Positions 1-8,429 are shown, counted from the stretch's first letter. The stretch is DNA of 64,000 bases from Chimaeribacter californicus (GCF_002858675.1 NZ_PJZF01000007.1:144001-208000), one strand, 5' to 3'. A program made the numbers and translations. The notes: generated by a model not told the origin, from the sequence alone.

Positions 1-2
1 CG

Positions 3-791
3 ATGTCCCAAGCAAAACTCAGGATCGAGCAGGTGTCGCGCCGGTTTGGTGATCTGACCGCGTTGGCCCCCACCGATCTTCAGGTCGCCGAGGGGGAGTT
101 CATTTCTGTGGTCGGCCCGTCCGGCTGCGGCAAAAGCACCTTGTTTAACCTGATCTCCGGCGTGCTCGCGCCGAGTTCAGGCCGCATCCTGATCGACAAC
201 GACGACGTGACCGGCAAAACCGGCCACGTCGGGTATATGCTGCAAAAAGATCTGCTGCTGCCGTGGCTCACGGTGATTGATAACATCGTGCTGGGGGCGA
301 CCCTCAAAGGGCGCGCCACCGCCGAGCAGCGCCGCGCCGGGGTGGAACTGGCGCGCCGTTACGGCATCGGCGAGTTTATCAACCACTACCCGGCGGCACT
401 CTCCGGCGGGATGCGCCAGCGGGTGGCGCTGATGCGCACGCTGGCGATGCAGCATGATGTGATGCTGCTGGACGAGCCGTTCGGCGCGCTCGACTCCCAG
501 ACCCGCCTCTCGATGCAGCAGTGGCTGCTCACGGTGTGGCAGGAGCAGAAGCGCACCGTGGTGTTCGTCACCCACGATATTGACGAGGCGATCTTCCTGG
601 CTGACCGGGTGGTGGTGATGACCCCGCGCCCCGGCCGGGTGAATGCCATCTTCCCGGTGGAACTGGCGCGCCCGCGCCCGCTCTCCTGTTTGACCAGCGA
701 ACCCTTTATGGCGCTGAAAAAGCAGATCCTCAGCCTGATCTACCAGGATGACGCGCAACGCTTGGCGGAGGAGAAGGCCCATGTACACTGA
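3..791 (+). CDS. ABC transporter ATP-binding protein (sulfonate/nitrate/thiamine-precursor type)
   Basis: ATPase subunit of an importer of the SsuB/TauB/ThiZ type; it powers uptake at the inner face of the membrane. Visible motifs: Walker [10 protein letters not shown] (residues 38-46), Q-loop near residue 81, signature LSGGMRQR (133-140), Walker B VMLLDEPF (153-160) and H-loop His191. Length (262 aa) is normal for the family. Its 3' end overlaps the permease start at 781 by 11 bases, so the two are co-translated. The binding-protein gene is not visible and may lie upstream of the window. The substrate cannot be read from the ATPase; the partner permease suggests a pyrimidine/thiamine precursor or a related small molecule, by family resemblance only. 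Confidence 0.85.
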   Translation: MSQAKLRIEQVSRRFGDLTALAPTDLQVAEGEFISVVGPSGCGKSTLFNLISGVLAPSSGRILIDNDDVTGKTGHVGYMLQKDLLLPWLTVIDNIVLGATLKGRATAEQRRAGVELARRYGIGEFINHYPAALSGGMRQRVALMRTLAMQHDVMLLDEPFGALDSQTRLSMQQWLLTVWQEQKRTVVFVTHDIDEAIFLADRVVVMTPRPGRVNAIFPVELARPRPLSCLTSEPFMALKKQILSLIYQDDAQRLAEEKAHVH

Positions 792-1605
792 GCCGTTTGG
801 CTGGCGTGGCTGGCTGCTGCGCCTGGGTGGCCCGATGGTGGCGCTGGTGCTGGTTGTCCTCGCCTGGGATCTGGCGGTACGCTGGTTTGACATCCCGGCC
901 TATGTGCTGCCCTCGCCGGAACGCACCCTTGACCACACGCTTTCTGACTGGGACACGCTGTGGGAAGGGTTCCGCATCACCTTCCTGACCTTCCTGATGG
1001 GCTTTTTGCTCGGCGCGGTCAGCGGGTTTGCCTTTGCGGTGCTGATGGATATGTCCAGTTGGGTACGCAGCGTGCTCTACCCGATTCTGATCGCCAGCCA
1101 GGCGGTGCCGGTGATCGCCATCTCGGCGGCGCTGACCATCTGGCTCGGTTTCGGGCTGGCACCGAAACTGGTGATTGTGGCGCTGGTGGTGTTCTTCCCG
1201 GTGGTGGTGAACGTGCTGGACGGCCTCAACTCGGTGGACCGTGACATGCTTAACCTGGTGAAGTCGATGGGCGCGTCGCGTGCCAAAATCTTCCGCTACG
1301 TGAAGCTGCCTGCCACCTATACGCCGCTGTTTTCCGCGCTTAAGCTCTCGGCGACCTTCAGCGTCACCGGCGCGGTAATTGGCGAGTGGACCGCCTCCAC
1401 CAGCGGCGGGCTGGGCGCATACCTGCTGCAGGCCAACTCCCGCCTGAACACCGCCGGCACCTTTTCGGCGATTGTGTTCCTGGCGTTGCTGGGGGTGGTG
1501 AGTTTCCTGCTGGTGGTGGGCGCCGAGTACCTGATGACGCCGTGGCGCAACGGTTCCAAAGCCCGCCGCTGGTCACGCCGCTACTGGCGCGATGATAAGC
1601 CATGA
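781..1605 (+). CDS. ABC transporter permease (BPD_transp_1, ThiX/SsuC-like)
   Basis: Membrane permease of the same importer, 274 aa, with about six hydrophobic segments and a cytoplasmic EAA-type loop around KSMGASRAKIFRYVKLP, which contacts the ATPase. I chose the ATG at 781 rather than an earlier in-frame start because it gives a normal N-terminus (MYTEPFGW) and the usual short overlap with the ATPase. The C-terminal half (GEWTASTSGGLGAYLLQANS) resembles permeases for hydroxymethylpyrimidine or sulfonates. The stop codon overlaps the start of the downstream LacI gene as ATGA, so all three genes form one transcript. Substrate assignment is inference. Confidence 0.82.
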   Translation: MYTEPFGWRGWLLRLGGPMVALVLVVLAWDLAVRWFDIPAYVLPSPERTLDHTLSDWDTLWEGFRITFLTFLMGFLLGAVSGFAFAVLMDMSSWVRSVLYPILIASQAVPVIAISAALTIWLGFGLAPKLVIVALVVFFPVVVNVLDGLNSVDRDMLNLVKSMGASRAKIFRYVKLPATYTPLFSALKLSATFSVTGAVIGEWTASTSGGLGAYLLQANSRLNTAGTFSAIVFLALLGVVSFLLVVGAEYLMTPWRNGSKARRWSRRYWRDDKP

Positions 1606-2648
1606 CAGACACCCCGCGCCCGACCATCCGTGATGTGGCGCGCCGCGCGGAGGTGTCTATCGGCACCGTCAGTGCGGTGATCAACAACAGCGGGCGGCCG
1701 GTGGCGGCCCGCACCCGCGAACGGGTACTGCAGGCGATTGCCGATCTCGGCTTTGAGCCAAGCAATGCCGCCCGCAGCCTCAAGAGCCGCCGTATCTCCT
1801 CCATCGGGTTTATCGTGCCGGATCTCGGTAACGCTTTTTTCGCTGATGTCGCGGAGGGCATCCAGCTGGTGCTCGACCAGGCCGATTTCCTGCTGGTGCT
1901 CTGCCTGACCTGGTCTGACACCGCCCGCGAGGAGCATTATGCGCATGTGCTGCGCACCCAGCGGCTGGATGGCGTGATCTACCTTTCCGGCACCGGCCGC
2001 CTGAGCCCCTCGTTGCAGGCGTTGGCCAGCCGCGGTGCCATGGTGTTTGTGGATGAGTGCCTGCCGGGGATTGATGTGCCCTTTATCAGCGCACAGAACC
2101 GGCAGGGCGCGGCGGCGATGGCCCGCCACGTGCTGGCCTGCGGCCACCGCAGGCTGTTGCTGCTCGGCGGCCCGCCGGGGCTGTGGACCAGTGAACAGCG
2201 GCTGGCGGGTTACCACGACGCCTGCCGCGAGCAGGGGTTGGACCCGGCGCACTTGCCGCTGATCGACGGGGATTACACCGAGCGCAGCGGCGAGCAGGCG
2301 GCGCAACAGATTCTCGCCCAGCCGCGCCACCAGTGGCCGACGGCGGTGCTCTGCGCCAATGACCTGATGGCGATTGGCCTGATCCGCTATTGTCAGCAGC
2401 AGGGCATCGCCGTGCCGGAGGTGCTCAGCGTCACCGGTTTTGACGATATCCCGGCGGCGGCGCGCATTTCACCGCCGCTCACCACCGTGCGCCAGCCGGG
2501 GCATGAGATGGGGGCTGCCGCAGCCCACCTGCTGCTGCACCGCCTGGGGTATTTGGCGGCGCCCCCGGCGCGGGAGGCGTTTCCGGCGACGGTGATGTTG
2601 AGGGGGAGTGTGAGGGAGATGGAGCCGGGAAGCGGCTCAAGAGGGTAA
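1602..2648 (+). CDS. LacI/PurR-family transcriptional regulator
   Basis: 348 aa. An N-terminal LacI helix-turn-helix (TIRDVARRAEVSIGTVSAVI, residues 7-26) and hinge (NAARSLKSRR) are followed by a periplasmic-binding-protein-like effector domain. It most likely senses the transported compound or a breakdown product and controls the operon. It is unusual that it is the last gene of the importer operon, overlapping the permease by four bases, rather than divergently transcribed; that predicts autoregulation from the operon promoter, which lies outside the window. The effector is unknown. The family call is secure and the regulatory target is inferred from position. Confidence 0.85.
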   Translation: MTDTPRPTIRDVARRAEVSIGTVSAVINNSGRPVAARTRERVLQAIADLGFEPSNAARSLKSRRISSIGFIVPDLGNAFFADVAEGIQLVLDQADFLLVLCLTWSDTAREEHYAHVLRTQRLDGVIYLSGTGRLSPSLQALASRGAMVFVDECLPGIDVPFISAQNRQGAAAMARHVLACGHRRLLLLGGPPGLWTSEQRLAGYHDACREQGLDPAHLPLIDGDYTERSGEQAAQQILAQPRHQWPTAVLCANDLMAIGLIRYCQQQGIAVPEVLSVTGFDDIPAAARISPPLTTVRQPGHEMGAAAAHLLLHRLGYLAAPPAREAFPATVMLRGSVREMEPGSGSRG

Positions 2649-2662
2649 TTGGGGGTTATTGC

Positions 2663-2731
2663 TTCGGTTGTTCATATGGAGTGGAAAGTTTCGGTTGTTT
2701 ATGTGAAGTGGAAAGTTTCGGTTGTTCAGCA
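2663..2731. repeat. 27-bp direct tandem repeat, about 2.5 copies
   Basis: Two near-identical 27-base units start at 2663 and 2690; a third partial copy starts at 2717. Each unit begins TTCGGTTGTT and the first two end GTGGAAAGT. Copies 1 and 2 differ at only a few bases in the middle. It begins 15 bases after the LacI stop codon and is not coding. Function unknown; it could be slippage-derived or a protein-binding array. Confidence 0.7.
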
Positions 2732-2821
2732 CTGTAGTTTACCTGAGCTGCCGCGCCTCAACCGAGCAGGGCGCGCCGGTGCGCTCGCCCTGCACCCGCG
2801 CACTTTTTGGTGCCCTGGCTG

Positions 2822-2962
2822 AATCATTGGCCGCTCCCGCGGCTCCCCTCATTTCGCCTACGGGCTAATCGGGCCGGGACAGACACGCTCCCTGCGTGGC
2901 TGTCCCTCTCGCACACATCCCTGTGTGCTCACCCGGCCCTGCGGCTCCATTCGGCAATGATT
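2822..2962. repeat. Nested inverted-repeat (multibranched) element
   Basis: Outer arms AATCATTG (2822-2829) and CAATGATT (2955-2962) are perfectly complementary, followed inward by GCCGC (2830-2834) and GCGGC (2941-2945). Inside, GGGCC (2871-2875) pairs with GGCCC (2935-2939). Two hairpins lie within that: GGGACAGACACGC (2876-2888) with GCGTGGCTGTCCC (2894-2906), one mismatch, and GCACACA (2911-2917) with TGTGTGC (2922-2928). The order gives a cloverleaf-like fold of 141 bases. It looks like a chromosomal repetitive or structured element, but I do not recognise it as a named family. Confidence 0.65.
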
Positions 2963-3020
2963 TTTACGCCCCCGCCTCTTCTGCAAACCGTCTGGTATGT
3001 AAGGAAAGAGTAGGGGCGAT

Positions 3021-3521
3021 TTACTGCACTAACGTCGCCGCGTGGGCTTGGGCGGCGGCGAGGGCGTGGTCGTCAAAAATCGGTTGTTCATACTGATCGC
3101 TGAGGTTTCTGACCCGGTAGAGTTTCCAGAGGCCCTGTTCGCGCCGGAGGTAGACGCGCAGGCGCTGCGTTTTACCCGCTTCCCGGCCAAGCCGGACGTC
3201 CAGCACTTTGCCGCCCAGGTAGTCTGCGGCAGGCCCCACCTGTAACCCGGCAATCCATTCCGGGGCGTAGTCCTGACCATAGATAAAATAATCGGAACCG
3301 ACTATCTGCTGCTCCTCAATCTTTTCAATGGCACTCAATCGGCCCAACGTCTCCGCCGCCACATAACGTCGCATAGTAGGCGAACTGTAGGTGCTCTCAG
3401 CGCTGTCGCCGGCAAAGGCCTCCAAATAGAAATGGTAGAACGCATCAACCTGCTGCTCAGGCGTGGCCGTAGAGACAGTGCAGCCAGATAACAGCAAAAC
3501 GAACAGGAAAAGTGCGCGCAT
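3021..3521 (-). CDS. DUF3828-like lipoprotein, candidate immunity protein
   Basis: About 166 aa from the ATG at 3521. The N-terminus is a lipoprotein signal ending in the lipobox LLSGC. The mature part (FYHFYLEAF, then D-Y-F-I-Y-G-Q-D-Y and W) resembles the DUF3828 fold of exported proteins. It starts six bases downstream of the stop of the CHAP-like amidase gene (3527) and is preceded by a GGAGG with about 11-base spacing, so the two are one operon. A periplasm-facing lipoprotein encoded directly after a small cell-wall amidase is the arrangement of amidase effector/immunity pairs, so protection of the host's own wall is inferred. An unrelated lipoprotein remains possible. Confidence 0.6.
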   Translation of the reverse strand: MRALFLFVLLLSGCTVSTATPEQQVDAFYHFYLEAFAGDSAESTYSSPTMRRYVAAETLGRLSAIEKIEEQQIVGSDYFIYGQDYAPEWIAGLQVGPAADYLGGKVLDVRLGREAGKTQRLRVYLRREQGLWKLYRVRNLSDQYEQPIFDDHALAAAQAHAATLVQ

Positions 3522-3526
3522 CAATA

Positions 3527-3895
3527 TCAATGCCTCCTGTAAATTTTATATGCGGGCTGGGCTGAACGATAACCCGGCCCGGCCCACATATCGCGCTGGC
3601 GAAAGTCGGAATACCAGTTTTGTCCGTCATATATCGCCATATGCCCACTTTCGTTTCCGCCCCGGTAAGGCTGGATAACCACAACATCCCCCTCTTGCAG
3701 CGTTTCCCCTGCACCAATCACCGTGAACCCTGCGTTACTGAGTAAGCGGCCATAATCTTTTGCATGTAACGTCTGCCCTATATCTATACCGCCTGCATTG
3801 ATAGCGCGGCGGGTAAAGGCCGCACACCTTCTTTGTGAGGTTGACCCCGCATGTTGCCTGGCATAGATCGCCGCAGCATGTTTATTCCATCCCAT
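3527..3895 (-). CDS. Small CHAP/NlpC-P60-like cell-wall amidase, candidate effector toxin
   Basis: 122 aa, no signal peptide. The catalytic pattern of cysteine amidases is visible: Cys24 in QRRCAAFTRRAI, and His85 in SGHMAIYDG, followed by WYSDF with a candidate third residue Asp97. The section LQEGDVVVIQPY before the His matches the strand that precedes it in CHAP and NlpC/P60 enzymes. A good site AAGGA lies seven bases before ATG 3895. A signal-less amidase of this size next to a lipoprotein is typical of type VI secretion amidase effectors; no secretion gene is in the window, so delivery is inference. A phage or housekeeping hydrolase is the alternative. Confidence 0.62.
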   Translation of the reverse strand: MGWNKHAAAIYARQHAGSTSQRRCAAFTRRAINAGGIDIGQTLHAKDYGRLLSNAGFTVIGAGETLQEGDVVVIQPYRGGNESGHMAIYDGQNWYSDFRQRDMWAGPGYRSAQPAYKIYRRH

Positions 3896-4067
3896 TGCAT
3901 TTTCCTTTTAGTGAATACGTGGCGGCGGCTATTCCAGCACGTGGGGAAGGGGGGCGGGTAGACAAAAGGGGCGATAGAAAATTTATATAATTTAATGATT
4001 TAAAAGATAAATTATTGATGGTTGTGGGGGTGATGCTGCGCGGGCCGCAGCATCAGAGAAACGTGCC

Positions 4068-5279
4068 TTACTTCGGTAACTCCTGCCGGAACCCGACGCC
4101 GATGAGGCGGCCGAACAGGAAGGGGAGCCAGGGGCGGTGGCGCAGCCAGCGGCCGAGGGCGCGGATCATCGCAGGCGGACGTTTGCCGCTGCCGGAGCGG
4201 CGCGTCATCATCACCTGCAAAAATTGCGTGGCTTTGGTGGGGAAGGTGCGGCGGCGCTGCACGCGGCTGAGCTGGCGCAAGGTCGGTACGCCGCGCTGTA
4301 ACGGCGCGGCCAGCAGGTTGGCAGTGGCGACGGCGTCCTGAATCGCCAGGTTTACCCCCACGCCGCCAATCGGCGACATGGCATGCGCCGCGTCACCAAT
4401 GCAGAGCAGCCCCGGCCGCGCCCAGTGGTCCAGCCGGTCGATGCGGATGCTCAGCAACTTCACCTGATCCCAGTGCGTGATGGCCGACGCCAGCCGGGCC
4501 GCGTCAAACGGCGCGCTGGCCGCGACCTGGTGCAGAAAGGCCGGCAGGCCCGCCTGCTGTAAACCCGGCAGGGTGCCCTTGTCGATCGAGACGCCGCACT
4601 GCCAGTAGTCTCCGCGATCGATCATAATGAAATTCTTACGCGGCCCGCGGTGGCCGGTGGCCCACGCCGGGTCATCTGTATGTTTCGGGATTTTCAGCCA
4701 CAGCACATCACGCGGTGCACCAAAACTCCGGCTGCTTAGCCCGGCCAGCGTACGCACCGCTGAATGGCGGCCGTCACAGCCCACCACCAGATCGCTTGCA
4801 ATATGTAACGCGCCCTGCGGCGTCATCGCCTCTACGCCAATCACGCGTTGCTGGTCGTCATAACGCAGGCCGGTCACGCCGGCTTCCATCAACAGGGTGA
4901 AGGTGGGCAGCGCCGCGGCCTTACGCTGGAGAAAGTCGAGGAAATCCCACTGCGGCATAAATGCCATAAATTTGCAGTGGGTCGGCAAGCGGGTGAAATC
5001 GGCAATCGTCATCTCCCGGCCGCCCATCTCCGCCTGCAACCGTTCCATGCGCTGGTGCGGTAACTGCAAAAATTCTTCCAGCCAGCCCAACTGGTGAATC
5101 ACCTCCAGCGTCGACGGGTGCAGCGTGTCACCACGGAAATCACGCAGGAAATCGGCGTGCTTCTCCAGCACCACGACCTCAATGCCGCGGCGCGCCAGCA
5201 GGTAGCCAAGCATCATGCCGGCCGGCCCGCCGCCGGCGATGCAGCACCGGGTGCGGCGCAGGGTGGGGGTATCAGTCAT
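4068..5279 (-). CDS. FAD-dependent aromatic-ring-type monooxygenase
   Basis: 403 aa of the PHBH/UbiH-like flavoprotein family, which use NAD(P)H and O2 to hydroxylate small molecules. Visible: the N-terminal Rossmann motif GGGPAG (residues 16-21), the DG motif GCDGRHSAVR, and the GD motif GLLCIGDAAHAMSPIGGVG, which binds the FAD ribityl chain. The ATG at 5279 is preferred over that at 5285 because AAGGG then sits six bases upstream. A strong Fur box (5308-5326) lies just upstream, so iron starvation should induce it. The substrate is unknown; it is not next to a siderophore cluster here. It is not UbiH, UbiF or UbiI by context. Confidence 0.78.
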   Translation of the reverse strand: MTDTPTLRRTRCCIAGGGPAGMMLGYLLARRGIEVVVLEKHADFLRDFRGDTLHPSTLEVIHQLGWLEEFLQLPHQRMERLQAEMGGREMTIADFTRLPTHCKFMAFMPQWDFLDFLQRKAAALPTFTLLMEAGVTGLRYDDQQRVIGVEAMTPQGALHIASDLVVGCDGRHSAVRTLAGLSSRSFGAPRDVLWLKIPKHTDDPAWATGHRGPRKNFIMIDRGDYWQCGVSIDKGTLPGLQQAGLPAFLHQVAASAPFDAARLASAITHWDQVKLLSIRIDRLDHWARPGLLCIGDAAHAMSPIGGVGVNLAIQDAVATANLLAAPLQRGVPTLRQLSRVQRRRTFPTKATQFLQVMMTRRSGSGKRPPAMIRALGRWLRHRPWLPFLFGRLIGVGFRQELPK

Positions 5280-5307
5280 CAGCATCCCTTATACAACAAA
5301 CAAGAGT

Positions 5308-5326
5308 GATAACGATTATCATTGCC
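5308..5326. promoter_or_regulatory. Fur box upstream of the FAD monooxygenase
   Basis: The sequence GATAACGATTATCATTGCC matches the 19-base Fur consensus at 15 positions. It lies 29-47 bases before the monooxygenase start at 5279, the expected place for an iron-responsive repressor. On its other side is the 3' end of the DUF523 gene, so the monooxygenase is its only likely target. Confidence 0.75.
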
Positions 5327-5355
5327 GCCTCAGGGAGTCAAACTATCGCTGCCAT

Positions 5356-5865
5356 TTATCCGCCTGTGCGATCCACCGCCACCACCCTGGCCATCAGCGC
5401 CGGCAATTGCCGGTCAGAAAATACTTCAATGCCGTGACGGCGCAGCAGCTCCGTGGTGACGCCCACACCCGGCAGGGTCTGCCCGCGAAAGCCGCCGTCA
5501 TAAATGCGTTGGCTGCCGCAAGAGGGGCTGCCGTCGGTCAGCAGCGCAAAACGGCACTGGTTGGCCTGCGCCATCTCCAGCGCCAGCCAGGCACCCAGCA
5601 GATAGCGCTCAGTCACGTCAGCGCCGCTCTGCTCCTGCACCCGCGCGCCCGCGGCCAGCACAGAGTAACGGCCGTGCTGCGGCTGAATCTCCGCCGGGGG
5701 GCGCGGGGTATCAAATCCGGCGGCCAGTTCCGGACAGAACACCACCAACCGTTGCTGGTCGCGCCAGGTACGGAGGGTATGCTGAAGCCGGGCCTTTTCG
5801 CTGCCGTTATAACGTACCGGCAGGCCATATAAGCAGGCGCTGATCAGGATATTTGAGGGGGGCAT
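5356..5865 (-). CDS. DUF523 family protein
   Basis: 169 aa from ATG 5865, chosen because the family begins right at the conserved start ILISACLYGLPVRYNG; longer in-frame starts add an unrelated leader. Conserved features: the SACL...RY(N/D)G motif, CPE (FCPELAAGF) and the late Cys motif DGSPSCGSQRIYDG. DUF523 proteins are small cytosolic proteins with conserved cysteines, sometimes fused to DUF1722; no reaction is established. Upstream is a 317-base gap; downstream is the Fur-boxed monooxygenase, but the Fur box and spacing suggest separate transcription. Confidence 0.75.
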   Translation of the reverse strand: MPPSNILISACLYGLPVRYNGSEKARLQHTLRTWRDQQRLVVFCPELAAGFDTPRPPAEIQPQHGRYSVLAAGARVQEQSGADVTERYLLGAWLALEMAQANQCRFALLTDGSPSCGSQRIYDGGFRGQTLPGVGVTTELLRRHGIEVFSDRQLPALMARVVAVDRTGG

Positions 5866-6182
5866 GGGCAAACCGCTGATTGAAAAATAAGGCAAAAGCA
5901 TACCGGAGAACCGGGCGACGGCACGTGGCTTTTTTGAATGAGAAAGCAACAAGCTTGTAAGGGTATGTAACATCCTCAGCCGTCCGGATGCCCGGATGGC
6001 GCTGCGCGCTCAGGGCGGGGCAGCGCGGGTGAGCCGGGCGCTTGCGCAACCTGGGCTGCTTCGGCATGGCGGCGTCAGCGTGCATTCACGCTGCCACATT
6101 TTGGCACATTTCCAGAGAGAGAAAACTTGATGTGAGGTACCGCAGGCATTAGGGTTCGCCCCCTTCAAAAACGGGGATTCTG
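5866..6182. other. Intergenic region, divergent promoters
   Basis: The gap between the leftward DUF523 gene and the rightward alcohol dehydrogenase. It is GC-rich in the middle (about 5995-6090) and contains a short hairpin GCGTG/CACGC near 6078. I see no gene with a ribosome binding site here; short frames on both strands look incidental. Confidence 0.5.
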
Positions 6183-7238
6183 ATGAAACGATCTTTTGGC
6201 TACGCCGCACACACCGCGCAAACCGCGCTGGCACCTTTCCACTTTGACCGCCGTGACACCGGGCCGGATGACGTCCGCATTGAGATCGCGTTTTGTGGCG
6301 TCTGCCACTCCGATCTGCACATGGCCCGCAATGAGTGGAACATGAGCCGCTACCCGCTGGTGCCGGGCCATGAGATTGTCGGCCATGTCACCGAAACCGG
6401 CGCCAATGTCAGCCGGTTCCAGGTGGGGCAGCGCGTCGGCGTGGGCGTGATGGTCGGTTCCTGCGGCCAGTGCGCGGCCTGCCATGAGGGCGAAGAACAG
6501 TATTGCGATAAAGGCTTCACCGCGACTTACAACGGTGAAGAGGCGGTAATGGGCGGCACCACCTTTGGCGGTTACGCCACCGACATCGTGGTCGCACAGG
6601 ATTTTGTGGTGCGGGTGCCGGAACAGCTCGACCCCGCCGCCGTGGCGCCGCTGCTCTGCGCCGGTGTCACCACCTGGTCACCGCTGCGCCACTGGAACGT
6701 ACAGCCCGGCCAGCGTGTCGGCGTGGTCGGCCTGGGCGGGCTGGGCCATATGGCAGTGAAACTGGCCACGGCAATGGGGGCAGAGGTGGTGCTGTTTACC
6801 ACGTCGCCGGGCAAAGGTGAGGATGCGCTGCGCCTTGGTGCCAAACAGGTGGTGGTCTCCACCGATGCGCTCCAGATGGCCGCCCAGGCGAACCAGCTGG
6901 ATCTGATCCTCAACTGCGTGGCCGCGCCGCATGACCTGAACCCCTACCTGGCGACGCTGAAAAGTAACGGCAATCTGATCCTGGTCGGCATCCCGGAAAG
7001 CCCGCATCAGGCCCCGGACATCACGCCGATGGTATTCAAACGCCTGAGCATTGCCGGTACCTCGATCGGCAGCATGAAAGAAACTCAGGAAATGCTCGAT
7101 TTTTGTGGGGAACATGGCATCACTGCTGATGTCGAAGTAATTCGCATGGATGAAATTGAGCAGGCGTTTGCCCGCATGAGCCGTGGCGACGTTAAGTACC
7201 GCTTTGTGATCGATATGAACTCCCTCCGGGCAGAATAA
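6183..7238 (+). CDS. Zinc-dependent NAD(P) alcohol dehydrogenase, YahK/Adh-like
   Basis: 351 aa medium-chain dehydrogenase that reduces aldehydes to alcohols, probably with NADPH as in YahK. Catalytic zinc ligands are visible in GVCHSDLH (Cys, His) and GHEIVGHV; the structural zinc lobe has the cysteines of CGQCAAC and QYC. The cofactor fold carries GLGGLGHMAVK. Length is normal and the site GGGG lies just before ATG 6183. It stands alone between the DUF523 gene and a diguanylate cyclase, so context gives no substrate. A general aldehyde reductase role (cinnamaldehyde-type) is the best guess. Confidence 0.85.
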   Translation: MKRSFGYAAHTAQTALAPFHFDRRDTGPDDVRIEIAFCGVCHSDLHMARNEWNMSRYPLVPGHEIVGHVTETGANVSRFQVGQRVGVGVMVGSCGQCAACHEGEEQYCDKGFTATYNGEEAVMGGTTFGGYATDIVVAQDFVVRVPEQLDPAAVAPLLCAGVTTWSPLRHWNVQPGQRVGVVGLGGLGHMAVKLATAMGAEVVLFTTSPGKGEDALRLGAKQVVVSTDALQMAAQANQLDLILNCVAAPHDLNPYLATLKSNGNLILVGIPESPHQAPDITPMVFKRLSIAGTSIGSMKETQEMLDFCGEHGITADVEVIRMDEIEQAFARMSRGDVKYRFVIDMNSLRAE

Positions 7239-7445
7239 TCCTGCCCACTCCGTCGTAGCCCTCCCGCCTCCGGTGCAATGCCGGGGCGGACAGGCGGACG
7301 GCGCGCCTCATTCCCTTACTGAATGCACTGTTTTGCTCTAGGTGACTTTCATTTTTATCCATGTTTGAATAGCGGTTTCGGCTGCAATGTCAGCATATTG
7401 ACGCCTTTTTAACCATCTTTAGCCCCATCAGGAAATGAGAGTGTT

Positions 7446-8414
7446 ATGCAACCGCCCGCCCAACCGTCTGACGAGCATCAACGCCTGTCCACCCTCCGTG
7501 CCTACAATATTCTCGACACGCTGCCGGAAGAGCGCTTTGACCGCCTGACACGGCTGGCGCGGCGGCTGTTTGATGTGCCGATTGCGCTGGTGTCGCTGGT
7601 GGATATGAACCGCCAGTGGTTTAAGTCCTGCCAGGGCCTGGAGGTGCAGGAGATGCCGCGTGACGTCTCTTTCTGCGGCCATGCCATTCTGGAGGATGAC
7701 ATCATGGAAGTGCCGGACGCGCAGCACGACAGCCGGTTTCATGATAACCCGCTGGTAACCGGTGAGCCGGGCATCCGCTTTTATGCCGGTTGCCCGCTGA
7801 CGGTGCCCAACGGCCTCAAGCTCGGCACCCTCTGCCTGATTGACACCGCCCCGCGCGTGCTGAATGAGGAAGACCGGATGCTGCTGCGCGACCTGGCCGC
7901 CATGGCGGAGCAGGAGATCACCGCCATGCATCTGGCGACCATGGATGAGCTGACGCAGATCTCCAACCGCCGCGGCTTTGAGGCGCTGGGCCAGCATGCG
8001 CTGGACGTCTGCCACCGGCTGGCGTTACCCGCCTCGCTGCTGTTTTTTGACATGAACGGCTTTAAAGCGATCAATGACACCTTTGGTCATGCCGAAGGCG
8101 ACCTGGCACTGAAAACCTTTGCGGCACTGATGCGTGACAGCCTGCGCGACAGTGATGTGGTAGGGCGGCTGGGGGGCGACGAGTTCGCGGTACTGCTGAC
8201 CAATGCCGGCCGGGAAGAGACGCAGCAGGCGCTGGCGCGGCTGCAGGACCATGTCGCCGGGTATAATGCCCAGAGCGGGCGCGGTTACGCATTACGTTAC
8301 AGCGTGGGGCAGATTGAGTATAACGGCAGGTATGCGGTGCCGGTGGCCGACCTGCTGGCCCAGGCCGATGCGCTGATGTATGTGCAAAAGCGCGGCGGGT
8401 CGCCCCGGGGGTAA
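7446..8414 (+). CDS. GAF-GGDEF diguanylate cyclase
   Basis: 322 aa, soluble. A GAF sensor domain (about residues 25-160, with the conserved FCGHAI and FYAGCPL segments) is followed by a GGDEF domain (about 165-320) that makes cyclic di-GMP from two GTP. The active-site motif is intact, GGDEF at 243-247, and the inhibitory I-site R-x-x-D is present as RDSD (234-237), five residues upstream, so product feedback is expected. The signal for the GAF domain is unknown. It is monocistronic and ends at a strong terminator (8430-8458). Confidence 0.9.
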   Translation: MQPPAQPSDEHQRLSTLRAYNILDTLPEERFDRLTRLARRLFDVPIALVSLVDMNRQWFKSCQGLEVQEMPRDVSFCGHAILEDDIMEVPDAQHDSRFHDNPLVTGEPGIRFYAGCPLTVPNGLKLGTLCLIDTAPRVLNEEDRMLLRDLAAMAEQEITAMHLATMDELTQISNRRGFEALGQHALDVCHRLALPASLLFFDMNGFKAINDTFGHAEGDLALKTFAALMRDSLRDSDVVGRLGGDEFAVLLTNAGREETQQALARLQDHVAGYNAQSGRGYALRYSVGQIEYNGRYAVPVADLLAQADALMYVQKRGGSPRG

Positions 8415-8429
8415 CCCGGTCACCGCAAT

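Larger units (their letters stand above)
2649..3020. other. Intergenic region with tandem repeats and hairpins, no gene
   Basis: This 370-base gap holds no convincing coding region. It contains a 27-bp tandem repeat (2663-2731), a strong hairpin with arms GCAGGGCG/CGCCCTGC (2766-2773, 2786-2793) and the nested inverted-repeat element at 2822-2962. Short open frames across it have no ribosome binding site and no recognisable product. Confidence 0.6.
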
